Position numbers and translations under genes: made by a program
Notes under the pieces: generated by a model
What the model saw: the letters and a program-made list of their open reading frames with translations, nothing else
The model's database searches: none
What the model was told of the DNA's origin: nothing
DNA from: Angiostrongylus vasorum
Lineage: Eukaryota > Nematoda > Chromadorea > Rhabditida > Metastrongylidae
DNA: 64,000 nt
Direction: 5' to 3'
Assembly (NCBI GenBank): GCA_018806985.1
Contig: JADANN010000370.1
Coordinates: 1,470,001 to 1,534,000, forward strand
Shown: one piece after another, positions 35,047 through 46,963 of the stretch
Layout of the letters: each line of letters opens with the position of its first letter
How positions within the stretch are numbered: the first letter of the stretch is position 1

Positions 35047-37462
35047 ATGACATGTCCACGGCATACACGTTCTTTGGCGGATTGTGCGGCTTTGATTGAG
35101 TGCCCATATTCTCGAGCTCATCACATCTCTCCGGCGGCATTTCCGACACATCTTAGATCGTGTCGCATGGAGTACCTCCAAATGAACTCACAGAACATTA
35201 AAGAAATTAGGTAGCGTTTCACCTTTCATGGACATCATTATATGATATTCATCAAAAAATTCAGTAGACAATCATATCAACGTTGTGCTTAAATACATTA
35301 ATTCTAGCAAATTTAAAAGATTTATTTGCGCGCGCGTCAAATCATCCTCGTCTTTCTTGTCTTTATGAATCCGCCGTAAATAGACGACAAATTCTAAAAC
35401 GTTAACCTATCCCGTAGGGATATTCCACGCATCGTAGCATCATAGAGGTGACTGAATGTGTACCTCTTCCATAGACTTGTGGTGGTTTATCGATATATCA
35501 TACCAGTGCTTCCTGCCTTTCCAGACAAATGCGATACCAACTTGCCGACCCCGGAGAAATGGGAGATTTGCTTAGCTCATGAACTAACGACCATCTTTAG
35601 TACTGCAAGATGCATCTCCAAACATTGCGCTACACGGGCCCGAAATAATTTTAGACGTAGGAAACCTGTCAAGCACGAATTTCCTTTCCACCATCTCATT
35701 CTCCACCTACGAACCTTAGTCAGCTGTTTCATTTTCCTTAGATCATTTGTTAACTTCTTCGGAAATATCGTGATTAACAAAGAAAGGCGTAGCTAATGTT
35801 TATGTTATCATCACCAAACTCGTTTCGAACATCTAAAACAACAAACATATCAAATTTCCCAAAGTAACAGCATCCTCCTGGACCATATATTTATGCTCGT
35901 TCGATTCTCCGCGTGAAATGAGAAACTTCTCAGAATACGTTTTTTCGACTGCCATAGCAGTATATGATAATTACAAATACAAAAGATAATTGGAGAAAAG
36001 GTTTACTTTTTTCATGTGTTTTATTTCATTTGATTCGTTATCGCGACCACTATGCGGATCCCAGCATTTCTCACATCCATTTCGTTTCCTCGCATCCATC
36101 GTCCAGAAACGTCTTCCAATTTTTTTACGTGTGGCTTCGATTACTGCTTGAGGATTTTCATTTCATCTTGAATGTCGTAGAATTCTGGTCGAGTCGGTTC
36201 TCCGTGGAGTCCTGAGACAGCCGGGCAGGAGCGTTCCCAATTGCATCGCAGAGTGTGATTTTCCCGGACAAGTGCAGTACCATCGAGTACCAATTTCCCG
36301 ACCCCAGAAGGTGAGAGCCTTGGTTGGTCTGGATTGGAATCGAAATAGCACCATGCTCCTGATGGCAGACATCACTACCACTGTGGTATCCGCCCTTTAA
36401 GGTTTACTTTATAAATAAAAAGTGCAATGCTAAGTTTAGAAAAATTGGTTGAAAGAAATTAATTAAAAAATAGGTGAAAAGAATTGAAAACAGTGTTGAT
36501 AGGGAGAGAGGGACAGAACAAGAAAAAACCTTCAAAAATCATGTGGCTTCTCTAAAACCACTTTTATTAGTAGAGAACGAAATCGTGTCCCGGTTTCTAA
36601 ATGACCTGAGGAGGAGGTCTCTATGATTTGATGATTTACAGTTCTCGAAGACTTTTATTTACTCCTAGATTTCAGATGCCGTGTTGATCCGCGTCATCTT
36701 GTTCCTGATGTGGAACTGGCTTTTCATGAGAAACACTGCAATGACGTGTACTTTCGAAGGATCAACGATGAACTAAGTAAGCTTTTGGTCCCGTAAGTTA
36801 TTTCTATGTCTGCCGCCGTTCACCTACTTACCTTTATGCAGTTCGTGCTCTTGAAAACCGAGCTATTTCTAGCTAGATGACTAAATACTCCGTAAATACG
36901 CTATTGCAGTAGCATTCTACCGTAAACATTTAACTTCAGACCAAAAAATGATTTAAAAAATCGCCAGTCGCGCAACTGATAAGTAAAGGATACAGCTCTT
37001 GGCGTTGACCAACCCTTGAGGAGTGCGCCGTACATTCGATTTCATTAAGCATCGACTTTATCGTTAGAGGTGATTAAGTGCATATCCAGCCTATACAATG
37101 GGTCGCGGTGCCAACCGATTTATCGAATCCGTGCTGCTATCCTCCCAGAAATGTTTGGTTACCAATTTGCCGACCCCGGAGGGATGGAAGACTTGGTAAG
37201 CTTGGGGCGCAGAACCGAAATCATGTGTATTTCTAGGCCCACTCAAATTGATATTCGTAGAACTGACATAGATTTTTGCACCATTAGCCGTTTTGAAATC
37301 TGGCAAGCAATTTTTTAAAGTTTTTTTCCAGTTGAACCGTCAAAGAGCAAAGAGTCGTGCTCCACAGACAGTGATGTCTCTTCCAGTTCTTACTGCTCAT
37401 CCACTGGGTCAATATCAGAAAGAGAGCTGCTATGTCGACTGAACCACACTCTCGATGTATAG
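35047..37462 (+). CDS. gtsf-1: GTSF1-like protein with two CHHC zinc fingers, copy A
   Basis: Exons 35047-35210, 36676-36776 and 37332-37462 (stop TAG) give 131 residues with phase kept. Both fingers match C-x5-H-x9-H-x3-C exactly: ECPYSRAHH...THLRSC and RCRVDPRHL...FHEKHC. The tail is Ser-rich and acidic (STDSDVSSSSYCSS). GTSF1 proteins bind RNA through these fingers and partner with Piwi/Argonaute machinery; in C. elegans GTSF-1 instead associates with RRF-3 and ERI-5 and is required for 26G RNAs. The start is the only ATG after an in-frame TAG at 35041. The second exon's acceptor is AGATTTCAG. The donor after exon 2 is GTAAGC. Both introns have been entered by repeats (R1 and R3 in intron 1, R1 in intron 2). 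It lies 3.5 kb after pir-1 and 1.5 kb before copy B, all on the same strand. Confidence 0.87.
35395..35650 (-). repeat. R1 SINE-like repeat in gtsf copy A intron 1
   Basis: An antisense copy with GGTTTATCGATATATCATAC, CAGTGCTTCCTGCCTTTCC, ACTTGCCGACCCCGG and CAAACATTGCGCTACACGGG at the promoter end. Confidence 0.65.
36045..36400 (-). repeat. R3 SINE-like repeat in gtsf copy A intron 1
   Basis: An antisense copy. On the minus strand it opens with GCGGATACCACAGTGGTAGT (A-box-like) and TATTTCGATTCCAATCC (B-box-like), and ends near CACTATGCGGATCCCAGC. Confidence 0.8.
36980..37245 (-). repeat. R1 SINE-like repeat in gtsf copy A intron 2
   Basis: An antisense copy from AGCTCTTGGCGTTGACC to CATGTGTATTTCTAGGCC. 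It ends about 90 bases before exon 3 of gtsf copy A. Confidence 0.75.
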
Positions 37463-37464
37463 CA

Positions 37465-38000
37465 CGAATACATGAAGACCAATTCTAGAATAATGACATA
37501 AATCTACAGTTTTACCTGCCTTAGGTTGGATAACCACACCAATGTTACTAATAACAATAAACTTCTACAACATTACAACACATTCTTGAAATACTATTTC
37601 AGTACTGCTGCCTACTTTTAATTAGATATTTGGACAAATGGCAAGACTACAAGATGTGGTACATCATGGCTGTGAGAATCGAGAAATGTAAACCACTTTC
37701 TTATCGACGCAGAAGAGTGGCAAGTGGCAAGCCCTACCAGCGATCTTTATATTATGAATGGTTCGAAGGATAGGTTTCAACCGAGCTTGTTAACCTTCGG
37801 GCACATGCAACGCTGCTTGTTGCGATTTTTACTGTGCTGAAGCTGGCCAACTAAGTATGCCATTGTGAGAACATTAGTATGGACAAGGCCATCACCACCT
37901 GGGAGATTTCGCAATCACTGCTTCATTCGAAGTAGGAGACAAAAGTGCAAATAACACTTCTTAGTAGACTGTCGTCCCAATAGTGTCTAACGCGGTATTA
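37465..38000. other. Interval between gtsf copy A and R2 copy 5
   Basis: I see no coding segment or repeat family member. Confidence 0.4.
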
Positions 38001-38004
38001 CTTA

Positions 38005-38340
38005 CTTGACACTTGATATTTGAATGGCCCGTCCTCAATGGTTGTGCGGGCCCCAGCATAATCTCCACTTTTCGGAGATTTGCTGGTTAAGCCATTGTGG
38101 CTCCCTGGAATTCTGAGGTCAGCCTGGCCAAAGTCTGCCCCAGGTCTTCACCACCACAGGCAGTCCCAGGACGATGGTGGATCCTGGTATTGGTTTACTC
38201 TTAGTTGAGCTTCCTGATGAAAAGGCAGGACCCTTTCTCAGCTTGTTAGACAGTGCCAGGATGAATTCCTCGCTGTACATCGCAGCCCGACACCCAGGAA
38301 GACCTCCTAACCACGATGAGGCGTTAAATCTTTGAGAGAT
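38005..38340 (+). repeat. R2 interspersed repeat, copy 5, internally deleted
   Basis: An R2 copy from TTGACACTTGATATTTGAAT to GAGGCGTTAAATCTTTGAGA. About 45 bases between GGCAGTC and CCAGGACG are missing relative to the other copies. Confidence 0.85.
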
Positions 38341-38399
38341 AAGCGGTATTATCCATTGGCAAACTATGATTGAACAAAAAAAAATCTGACATGGATTTT

Positions 38400-38760
38400 C
38401 TAAACGTCATCATGTTCCCTGTTCCAGATACTTTGATTGGCTGTTCTCAGATCTCGTGCCATAGCGTTTTCGCTTGATTCATTGTCTTGCGACAGTGATC
38501 CGAGAACATTAGATTCGTTTAAGGGTTCGTCACATATTCGAATCTGTCTTCTTCTCCCTATTGATTTATTGAATGCTAGATGAGCAGAGTTTTCCTTGGA
38601 TTCCCGAAATAGCCATAAGTCCTAGGTCTTCATCACATGCAATCGAAGGTTGATTAGATCAAAGGGAAGTTTGCCACCTTTCAACTAAGATTGTCCCAGA
38701 ACGGCAACGACTCCTGCGATTAGTCAATCAACCGATTAAGAGAACACGAATTCATGGATT
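38400..38760 (-). repeat. Possible R3-related repeat, strongly diverged
   Basis: TTCGTCACATATTCGAATCT, TGAATGCTAGATGAGC and TTTCCTTGGATTCCCGAAAT recall R3 in the right order, but similarity is low. It lies in the flank upstream of gtsf copy B. Confidence 0.3.
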
Positions 38761-38967
38761 GTTACACGTTTAAGAAGGCACAAATGAAGAAAAGGTTGCT
38801 TTTTTCTTATCTCAGTCACTTTCACAAGTCCGCAGATAAGCTGGTTAGCTATGTTATCTTACCTTAACTCGGAAAGGCGAGTCTTCCCCGGTCCTTTTCG
38901 TGTTTGAACAAACGAGAAATGATTCCATGACATAGAACAACAATGAGATTGACGTTGATGAGACGTC

Positions 38968-40035
38968 ATGAGCGAATCGTCGACTTCGCATGCCACCCGT
39001 CTCGTCGTTTGCCCGTACAACCTCAATCATCGAATCGAGCCGAATCTATTCGCCGATCATCTACGAGCATGTCGACTGCGCTACTGCCGACAGAACGCAC
39101 AGAACTTGAAGCTAGTCAGGTCGTTGAAATTTATGGGTGATTTCAGTAGTAGAAATTAGTAGGTAGTTTTCGCAAGGAATTTTACGGAACCTTTGGTAAT
39201 ATAGTGTATCTGTGAGAGCACACAGACAAGCGACTTGAAGTGACATAATCCAAATCTATTCCAATCCTTGCCTGAAGACGTATTGTTGCAGCCAGTCTTA
39301 TTTCGACCATTTAAACATTAACGACCAGATGCACTGATATTACTGCATATGTAGATGAGCACAGTGGACTGCATTGACTGCCTTCAATGCATATTTTTTC
39401 CACAGCTTTCTTTTGCTACAAAGGGCCCTTTTTGCTGCTTCTCTGTATTCATTCGGTAGCTTGTTGAACGTAGATACTGTGCCTGATGTAAGAAGCTATC
39501 CTTTACACATAATACTTTGCAAAAACCTTTTGTCGGACGAATTTTTTCAGTACGCATAGGGAGTGGCGAAAATTTTGTCATAGTGTTCTCTACATATCAA
39601 AAACAATTTTAACTCATTAGAAATGTGGGACCTTACAGACTTCGGAGTTGAGACAATCTTCAGGTGTCGCATCAATTCACGACACTTTTTACCTGACATC
39701 GAGATAGAATTCCACGAACAATTTTGTGAGGACCAGGTTTATCGTCAAATTGTAGCCGAGTTGAAGACAGAGCCAATACCGGTGAAAAGTGAGTATAATT
39801 AAACATCGGTTTAATTGTCTGGTTTTAGGGAAGAAAAATAAAGTCGATAAGAACATTAATTACTAAGAAAAAAACAAGAGAAAACAATATTGTAGTACCA
39901 AGTTCGGACTCAAGCGATAACGATGACCACAGTGACAGCGATACCACGACATCTGACAGTTCAGGTGAAGACGACTATTCAACATCAAGAAGCGAACTGA
40001 TGCATCATGTATTAAAAAGCCCCAATCCTAAATAA
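38968..40035 (+). CDS. gtsf-1: GTSF1-like protein with two CHHC zinc fingers, copy B
   Basis: Exons 38968-39119, 39664-39788 and 39896-40035 (stop TAA) give 138 residues with phase kept. Fingers: VCPYNLNHR...DHLRAC and RCRINSRHF...FHEQFC, each C-x5-H-x9-H-x3-C. The linker from the last Cys of finger 1 to the first Cys of finger 2 is the same length as in copy A, and the first intron splits the same AG|R codon. The tail is acidic and Ser-rich (PSSDSSDNDDHSDSDTTTSD). The role should be as in copy A: an RNA-binding small-RNA pathway adaptor. Alternative acceptors near 39880 would change a few residues of the tail. Introns here are shorter (544 and 107 bases) and free of R1 and R3. It is tail to tail with the HAD gene ending at 40641. 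Confidence 0.87.
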
Positions 40036-40640
40036 CTGCAACTACAAAATTCTGTTTTGTTTTTCAAAGAAATACACCAATCCACCATATTTCAGGATCA
40101 CAAAAGTAAAGAAGGATAATGCTAAGATAAAAACAAATTGAAGATATGCATCGAAACCAATTCGTATCAAAAATAAATTGAAGATATGCGTCGAAACCAA
40201 TGCGTATCTACCCTAGTACTCATATCCGCGCTAATATTACTGTGTGCAATTGAAGAAGTGACTAACCCACAGATAGCAAATAAGGATTTATAAACAGAAC
40301 ATAGCCTTCGCATCAGGTCTAAAGCTGAAAACTATTTCACAAGCACAGTTCAGTTTTTTTTATACAGCAAATGGAAAGACTTCAAAAAACGGATGGTTTA
40401 TTACCTATAATGATAATGATCGGAAATCTTCATTATTCACTTAACATAGGTACCACCTAAACCATATTAAAACTAACTATTAATTATATTAATCAAAAGG
40501 AGGAAGTCCATATTCTTCAGGGCGGAACTCAAGGAGACTGTCGAGCACTTGGGTTACGCTATAATATATTATATTATGTTTCGGGGAATTCCTTAACAAA
40601 TTAAAAAAAACTTCGAATGGTTCAAATCTTTAAAGGTGAT

Positions 40641-43600
40641 CTACATAAAAAATGCTGACCCGATTTCGAGTGCTTCTTTGCGGAATTTTTCGTTCGGTAC
40701 CATGACACATTTCATGCCAGCAGCTTTCGCGGATCGCCCTCCATTCGGCGAATCCTCGAACACAAGCACTTTTGAAGGATCGCTAGGTTTCACAGGAAAT
40801 CTGCAATGTATGATGAATTTCAATTTCTCACTTAAAATAATCAGAATTTATACATGTTCGTGCAAAGTACATAACGACGCAGCTGGCTGAAGTCGAATCT
40901 CAAACAGATTTTCCAAAAATATACGTAGTTAACAACTCGCTTGTTCACAGCGGCCAAATATGGGTCCGGATACGGCTTTCCCCTCTTGATGTCAGGTTCG
41001 TCTCCACAGAACACCTCAACACAGAGTTCTTAAATCACTACCCATCAACGACTCGAGCTAAATTTTTAATTTAATCGATCATAAGATGTTACTGTACTCG
41101 CCTTTATACAAATAGAAACCGCAATGAAAAAAGCACGATAAAGGGCGCGATTTATAGCTTATAACGGACGTGAGGAATAATAATACGTCTTGGATGAAGA
41201 AATAACTACGTATTTCATGGACCTCTCACATAATAGCCATCTCGAGTTTGTTGGTAGAGAAGTAGTGGCGCACTCACTTTGTGTGGTGGATAAGGAATCA
41301 AACGTGGTTTGGAAACAATAAAGCATTTCCTATTCGAATCCTACACATGGATTTGAGTAAAATGGAGCTGTGAAGCTCTTGGAGTTTTCAAATCTGATAA
41401 ATAGGCGGCGTCATATATTAATATGACAGGTTAACCGCGAGTATGTTCTCTATAGCTGGTCCCTGTGAGCCATCAATGGGAACGAGTCGATAAAACAATA
41501 GAAAAAGAGGTTCATGTGAGACATGAAATGTTCTTTTCGTCACTGAAACGAGTAAAATCCACTGGATAGCTATAGATCATAGTAGGAATTAATGAGAACG
41601 TTAACACATTCGCGGTGATGAACATTGATTTCAACGTAGTCCAGAACTGGATAGAAATTAGGTTCTTTCTCATCTGCAGATGATGGGAACCAATCGCGCT
41701 CACGAATGTGTTAATGGTTCCCATTAGAGTTACTTGCCGATTAACAGGATTTCAGATGGCAGGTTACAGGTACATTAAGTGTACTCGAATGCACACACTT
41801 TAAGCGGTATAAGATCCAACCACTCCTTATGTGGTTCACGCCTTGGACCAAATGTTGAACCCCTCGATCCCGAACAAATTGCTTGTGGAATACCTTAAAT
41901 AATTCTTTTTTGGAACAAATACGAAAAATTGAAGGACAGGTAATGTAGAATGTACGAGAAGAAAAAAAATGCCAAACCTTTTTTGTGAAAATGACGAACC
42001 AGTCGTTCGGCACCTGGCATTGCCTTGCATTTCAAGAACATTTCTGCCAAAATCGTGTCGTATTGGGTCAAATACTCTGACAGCGTAATTTTACCGGCCA
42101 AATTAACCTATTAAAGAAAACAATGACTTTGAAACTTCACAACTTTGAAGACAAATTTTTACCAATCAAATAGTCTTATAAACAGTCGTCGAAAGTCCTC
42201 ACCATCAAAATGATCCTTATGAGTAAAAGTTTACCTCGTTTAAAAGCCATGGGATCGCGTCCGCTTCTCTTCGCCCCATTACTCCTAAAAGTACAAAGCT
42301 GAAAACTCGGAACATAGACCACATAATCACTATGTAATATTCCCCCTTCCCATTCTCAAATCCATATAAATCAGATTTCACAAGGTTTTAGCCTACTAGG
42401 AGATAATCTGCTTGCCGTTTTGAACTTTGCACTTAGTTCAACAGCTTTGTGTCCATAGTACAGATTACTTAAATTCGCAGAGTTCGTACTACTTTCTCCG
42501 ACAATGTTTCTAATTCTACCAACTGAGAACGAAGCTAATGAGTATGAACAAAAGAAGGAGAAAAAAATCAAACAATCCCCTTTCCAACAATTCAAATCTG
42601 AACTTACTCCCATGGAAACGGCTCACACTATACAGCATTTGGCCATGAAATCATCAAACATCACATTTTTCTTTAATTCTGTAGGACCCATCTTCACGTC
42701 TACTGTGCGGATCTCCGGACATCTCACATTCGACTCGTTTCTTCGCATCCATTGTCCATGAAGATCTTCCAACTTTAAGTGTGGCTTCGCTTGCTGCTCG
42801 AGGACTTTCACTTCATCTCGAATGTCGTAGAATGTTGGTCGAGCAATTCTCCCTGGAGTTCTGAGATAGCCGGGCTGGATCGTTCCCATTGTATTGCAGA
42901 GAGGGATTTTTTCCCAGAGAAGTCCGGTACCAATTTCTCTACTCCGGGGGGATGAGAGGCTCGGTTGGCCCGGAGCACCATGCTCGTGATGACGGACATC
43001 ACTACCACTGTGTTCTCCGCTCTCTCTAAAAAGTACATAGTGCAAAGTTAAAAGACAAAAGGATAAAAATGCCGGCGTTGATCAATCCTTGATGGATGCG
43101 CCATGTATTAGACTTCACTAAGTATTGCTGGAAATGATTGAATGAATATCTGGGTTAAGCAATGACTCATGGTGGACAACCGATATGGCGAGTCCGTGTT
43201 ACTACCCTCCCAGAGAAATCTGGTATCAATTTGCCGACCACGGAGGGATGGAGAGCTTGGTGGGTCTGGAACTCGGGGATCGATCACATGTGCAATTCAG
43301 AGCGCCTCCGACCACAGCACTACACGCGCCCTGTGCAACGTTAGTTCCAGAAAATTCATAATGTTGAGCCTCGTTACGAAGATGAGGGTGAACAGCTGCC
43401 ATCAACGATGTCCATTTGAAGTATACTGGACGCATAACAACATAGCAGCAATTTTGAGAAATCTTGACCAAACTAGAAAAAGACAAATAAACATGACAAA
43501 CGGGTTCCGCTTATTACAATGAAAAGCTAGTAGATCGTCACTCTGAAGGTGGTTCTGTTCTTGTTTTGCTGAACAACAATAATCCACGTCTAAGTCCTTC

Positions 43601-45106
43601 CAAGACCTTATGGTGCGCAATAAAAAGTGGACTCTGTATAACACCGATGACTTTAACCATATCGATTGGAGTAAAATGGAGAATCCATGCAATTCATAAA
43701 GCGACGCCGAAGTCACCCCATCATGAACACGAAGGACTGTGGACATCAACTCGGATCAACGGCTCTGCTGAAGATGATGCCTTCGAAACGTTAGCCGAAT
43801 AAATGTTTGATACCAACTTCATGTTAGCTTATTAATGAAGTGAGTCATTCATACCGAGGTTCAATGAAAGTTTGTTTACAATCGTACAGTAGAACTTATA
43901 GAAAACGAAGAATAAAACGATTTTTCGGTGGGTGGCAAATGCAACTACCATTTTTTTAACCCTACTCTTGTTTAGTCTAAAAACCATTTGAAAGCAGCCA
44001 TTATTGTCAAACAAGAACGACCACAGACCGAACAACTAACGCTGCAACGGCTGAAGGGAACGAGATACGAATTCTACCTCACCTTCTGAACGCCATTACT
44101 GAACTTTCCACTAACGAACTACTACCTTTTTCAGTATCTCGCCAACCACTAATAAGGATGTATTTTTAAGAAGAAATGTGCTGGTACCTCCCAATGGTTT
44201 ACAGCCTCATCGTGGGTGGGAAGTGTTCCTCGGTGTCAGGCTGCGATTTACAGCAGGGGGATTCGTAACCCCGGCAGGATCTCCCAAACTGGGAAGGCGT
44301 TCGGTGTTTCCATCAGGAAGCCTAGCTAAGAGTAAACCAATACCAGGATCCACCATGTCCTGGTATCAAACTAGTCGCATGGTAGCAAATCTCCCTCTGA
44401 TCCACAAGGGCCTCGACTGCCTGTGGTGGTGACGACCTGGGCAGAATTTGGCCTGGCTGACCTCTGGACTCCAGGGAACCACAATGGTTAGACCAGCAAA
44501 ATTCCGAAAAATTGGAGATTATGCTAGGGTCCGCACGACCAGTGAGGACGGGCCATCCAATAATCTAGCCACTAGAGTGTACATCAGCGAAGCTTCCACT
44601 CTCTCCATTCCTATCATTTGGTAGAGTTGCTTGGACCTGCTCCCTCTAGCCTCGAGACATAAAATTCATCATATTTTTGATACAACGCTCTTTATTTCTA
44701 ATATTGTTGGGCATGCGGAACTAGGTGAATTGGTCTCTGCCATAGATTGGGCACAAGGAACCCAGAGTAGATTTAAGGTTTATTATTCGGAGGCGAACTC
44801 GAATTCGCCAATTACTTGTTTGAAAGTTCCTTACCGAATGAACTTCAACAACATAATCCGCAGAGACAGAAGCGTAACTAAGCACAAACTAAGAATGTTC
44901 AACGCACCTCGGATGATGGAGATCCACAGCCCTACTTTCATAGCAATGTAATCATCTAAAGTATGCGCAAAAAACAAACTTGAGTTCAGTTCCGGTGTGA
45001 ACCTGCGTCCATATTTCTCCAATATTGCTTCGTTCGCTTTAGTATAGCAGGCTTCAGTGTCCACAAGAAGACCGTCAAAATCAAAAACGACGTGGGTTAC
45101 GGCCAT
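40641..45106 (-). CDS. HAD-superfamily phosphatase, PUDP/HDHD1-like, copy B
   Basis: Exons on the minus strand: 45106-44980, 42284-42235, 42107-41978, 41893-41799, 41014-40941 and 40800-40641, 211 residues. Motif I is [12 protein letters not shown] (Asp nucleophile and acid/base Asp), the cap carries VMGRREADAIPWLL and AMPGAERLVRH, motif II is AICSGS, motif III is KRGKPYPDP, and motif IV is VFEDSPNG. This is the GS1/PUDP group (small phosphometabolites, e.g. pseudouridine 5'-phosphate in the human enzyme); the true substrate is unknown. Exons 2 to 5 have exactly the same lengths as in the paralogue at 51.7-54.1 kb. To keep that, exon 5 must use a GC donor (AA|GCGAGT). The ATG is preceded by TTTTAG and one base, suggesting trans-splicing. 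Intron 1 (2.7 kb) holds R2, R1 and R3 copies. Confidence 0.9.
42695..43028 (-). repeat. R3 SINE-like repeat in the HAD copy B intron 1
   Basis: An antisense copy. On the minus strand it starts GGAGAACACAGTGGTAGTGA. The B-box position is altered (the segment before GGCCAACCGAGCC lacks the TTCGATTCC word). It ends near CGTCTACTGTGCGGATCTC. Confidence 0.75.
43055..43340 (-). repeat. R1 SINE-like repeat in the HAD copy B intron 1
   Basis: An antisense copy from GCCGGCGTTGATCAATCC to CGACCACAGCACTACACGCG, with GGATCGATCACATGTGC at the B-box position. Confidence 0.8.
43760..43797 (+). ncRNA. Hammerhead-like ribozyme motif
   Basis: GGCTCTGCTGAAGATGATGC then CTTCGAAACGTTAGCC. CTGAAGA and GAAACGTT are intact and GGCT/AGCC can close stem I, but three extra bases lie before CTGAAGA and stem II is weak. 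Confidence 0.35.
44187..44565 (-). repeat. R2 interspersed repeat, copy 6
   Basis: The only antisense R2 copy, from CCTCCCAATGGTTTACAGCC to AGGACGGGCCATCC. It lies in intron 1 of HAD copy B, about 400 bases from exon 1. Confidence 0.9.
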
Positions 45107-45107
45107 T

Positions 45108-45113
45108 CTAAAA
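45108..45113 (-). promoter_or_regulatory. Likely spliced-leader acceptor of HAD copy B
   Basis: The minus strand reads TTTTAG, then one A, then ATG. A splice acceptor this close to a start codon without an upstream exon is typical of nematode trans-splicing. Confidence 0.5.
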
Positions 45114-45429
45114 TTGAGTGAGCACATTTTTTAAATCTTATGATAATAGCGAGCACACAAATGTTTTTATTTTAAAATTCAGGAAACCAACCACCACCTA
45201 CGAAAAGATTAAAATGAACCACACCACTACAATCACAAAACAAAAAAACACGAAAATCTGCAGCTTCATGAATGCATAACTGGACTACTAGTCATTTGAT
45301 TAATCAACTATATGGTTGAAAGTGATACTCTCCTTTCTAAACACATAGATTGTTTGCCTTGGAGAATGGCCTAGGTAGAAGTACAGCCTACATTCGCTTT
45401 GCCCTGTCATTTGATATTCATGAACAAAG

Positions 45430-45620
45430 TACTGCTACATTCACAAATATAACTGCAATGATGCTGAGATATTTGCATAACTCCGGACCGCAGGTGTCTG
45501 TGGTGAGGAGCGAACGCGTTATTACCCTTTCCCGGAGGCTAACCACCACACCAAGCGGGTCCTTCGTTTCGTCTTTCTCTTAGCCGTGTTTTATAGCCTA
45601 CACCCTGTCAAGTAAAAAGG
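45430..45620 (-). repeat. R4 repeat
   Basis: An antisense copy: ACTGCAATGATGCTGAGATA, GGAGCGAACGCGTTATTACC and CACACCAAGCGGGTCCTTCG. Confidence 0.75.
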
Positions 45621-46124
45621 CATTAATTAAAAAGTGATAATATTCACAAAATTTTCATCTGAAATAACTTTGAGTGAAACTAATTTGCGTGAACAATGAG
45701 CATATCTACACAATTTTCCTGGATAGTGCTTACGTCATCATAGGGATGCATTATTCTTCACTTTTTTGTCGATTTAACAACTTCTTTATCATGGAAATCG
45801 CTTCGCTAACGTACTTAATTTGGATATATCATCTCCTGGATAGTGGAAACATGATGGTGCGTATGGCGCAGATCTTGATATTCGACACAGATATAATCTG
45901 GGAATAATGTGTAGCTATGCTCTTTTGAAGACAAGAAATAAACGGAATGCGTTGAATGTGTTAGTTGCATAAGAAGCTGAAATACATGGTAAAACAAAGA
46001 CTTATCAGCTTCTTGGTGCTCAAGTGGGAAGATCCAGTACAGACCATCTGCTTTGTGATAAACTCCTTCAAGTTCATGTTACAAGAACGTTGAAAATATA
46101 CAAGATTATTCCTGATACCAGAAG

Positions 46125-46250
46125 CGCATAGCACACTGGCAGTGATGCCAGTCATTACTAGGACGGTGCTGGTTCGATCCCGATGCGAGCTAACGAAAAC
46201 TCTCATCCCTCCAGGATCGGGAGTTGGTACCGAACATGTCCGGAATAAAA
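46125..46250 (+). repeat. R3 SINE-like repeat, 5' part
   Basis: A sense copy: GCATAGCACACTGGCAGTGA (A-box-like), GCTGGTTCGATCCCGATGC (B-box-like), then GGTACCGAACATGTCCGG. Confidence 0.65.
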
Positions 46251-46254
46251 AATT

Positions 46255-46960
46255 TTTTCTGATATCGTAGAGCCGTCCATCTCACCATAATTCTTCAAAC
46301 ATCCATTCCTCATGAAATATTTGTACTTTGGTTTATATCTAAGCCTTTTTACATACAGTTTAATATATCCAACCTTGAGATCTAATGTTTATATTAGGTA
46401 TGATTATAGATCTCTGCCTCTCATTATGATACTTCCATTTTTAATCCCATTTTTTCAAAAACACCTTTAGGCAACGATAAATTCAGCATCACACTCAGAA
46501 CACAGTATCCCACGTTTGCTAGGGACCTGACGAAACCTTCGACTAGACCCACTCTGCGGTAGCCCATTAACTTGAGGTTCAGCACTTTGGTAGTGCGAAC
46601 GATGGCGTATTCTCTTCAAGTTTGCATGTGCTCTGAAGAATGAGAATAGCCAGCATTCAAACCCATATAGCCATCAAACGTGGCACGCCATTGAGACAGA
46701 AACATTTCTGTGCACCTCGTTTCACCATCGCCGTAATTTGGTTCTAAGATCTCATCCCCATTCGCTGCTGCTATCTGGATTAAACACGGTTGACATTCTC
46801 AGCGGTCAACGATATACTCTTACTGAGCACCACGTACACAATTGCTAGAATTTGTCAATTGTTGACCACGGTGCGATATCACTAGTTGCGGATATGCTTT
46901 TCTACACTCTTAACAAACAGCACTCCAAAACATACTCTAACAAAGCTAACAAATCTTAAA
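46255..46960. other. Intergenic stretch with no recognised feature
   Basis: I see no exon with a recognisable motif or repeat family member. Confidence 0.4.
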
Positions 46961-46963
46961 GGC

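Noticed and set aside
36676..36798. Reading the second exon of gtsf copy A through to the in-frame TAA near 36794, using the GTAAGT donor at 36793
   Set aside because: That donor gives the wrong phase. The GTAAGC donor at 36777 joins in phase to an exon encoding a Ser-rich tail like that of copy B.
39621..39663. An earlier acceptor for gtsf copy B exon 2 at 39620
   Set aside because: It is in phase with a donor at 39137, but it would add about 20 residues to the linker. The 39119/39664 pair gives the same linker length and same split codon as copy A.
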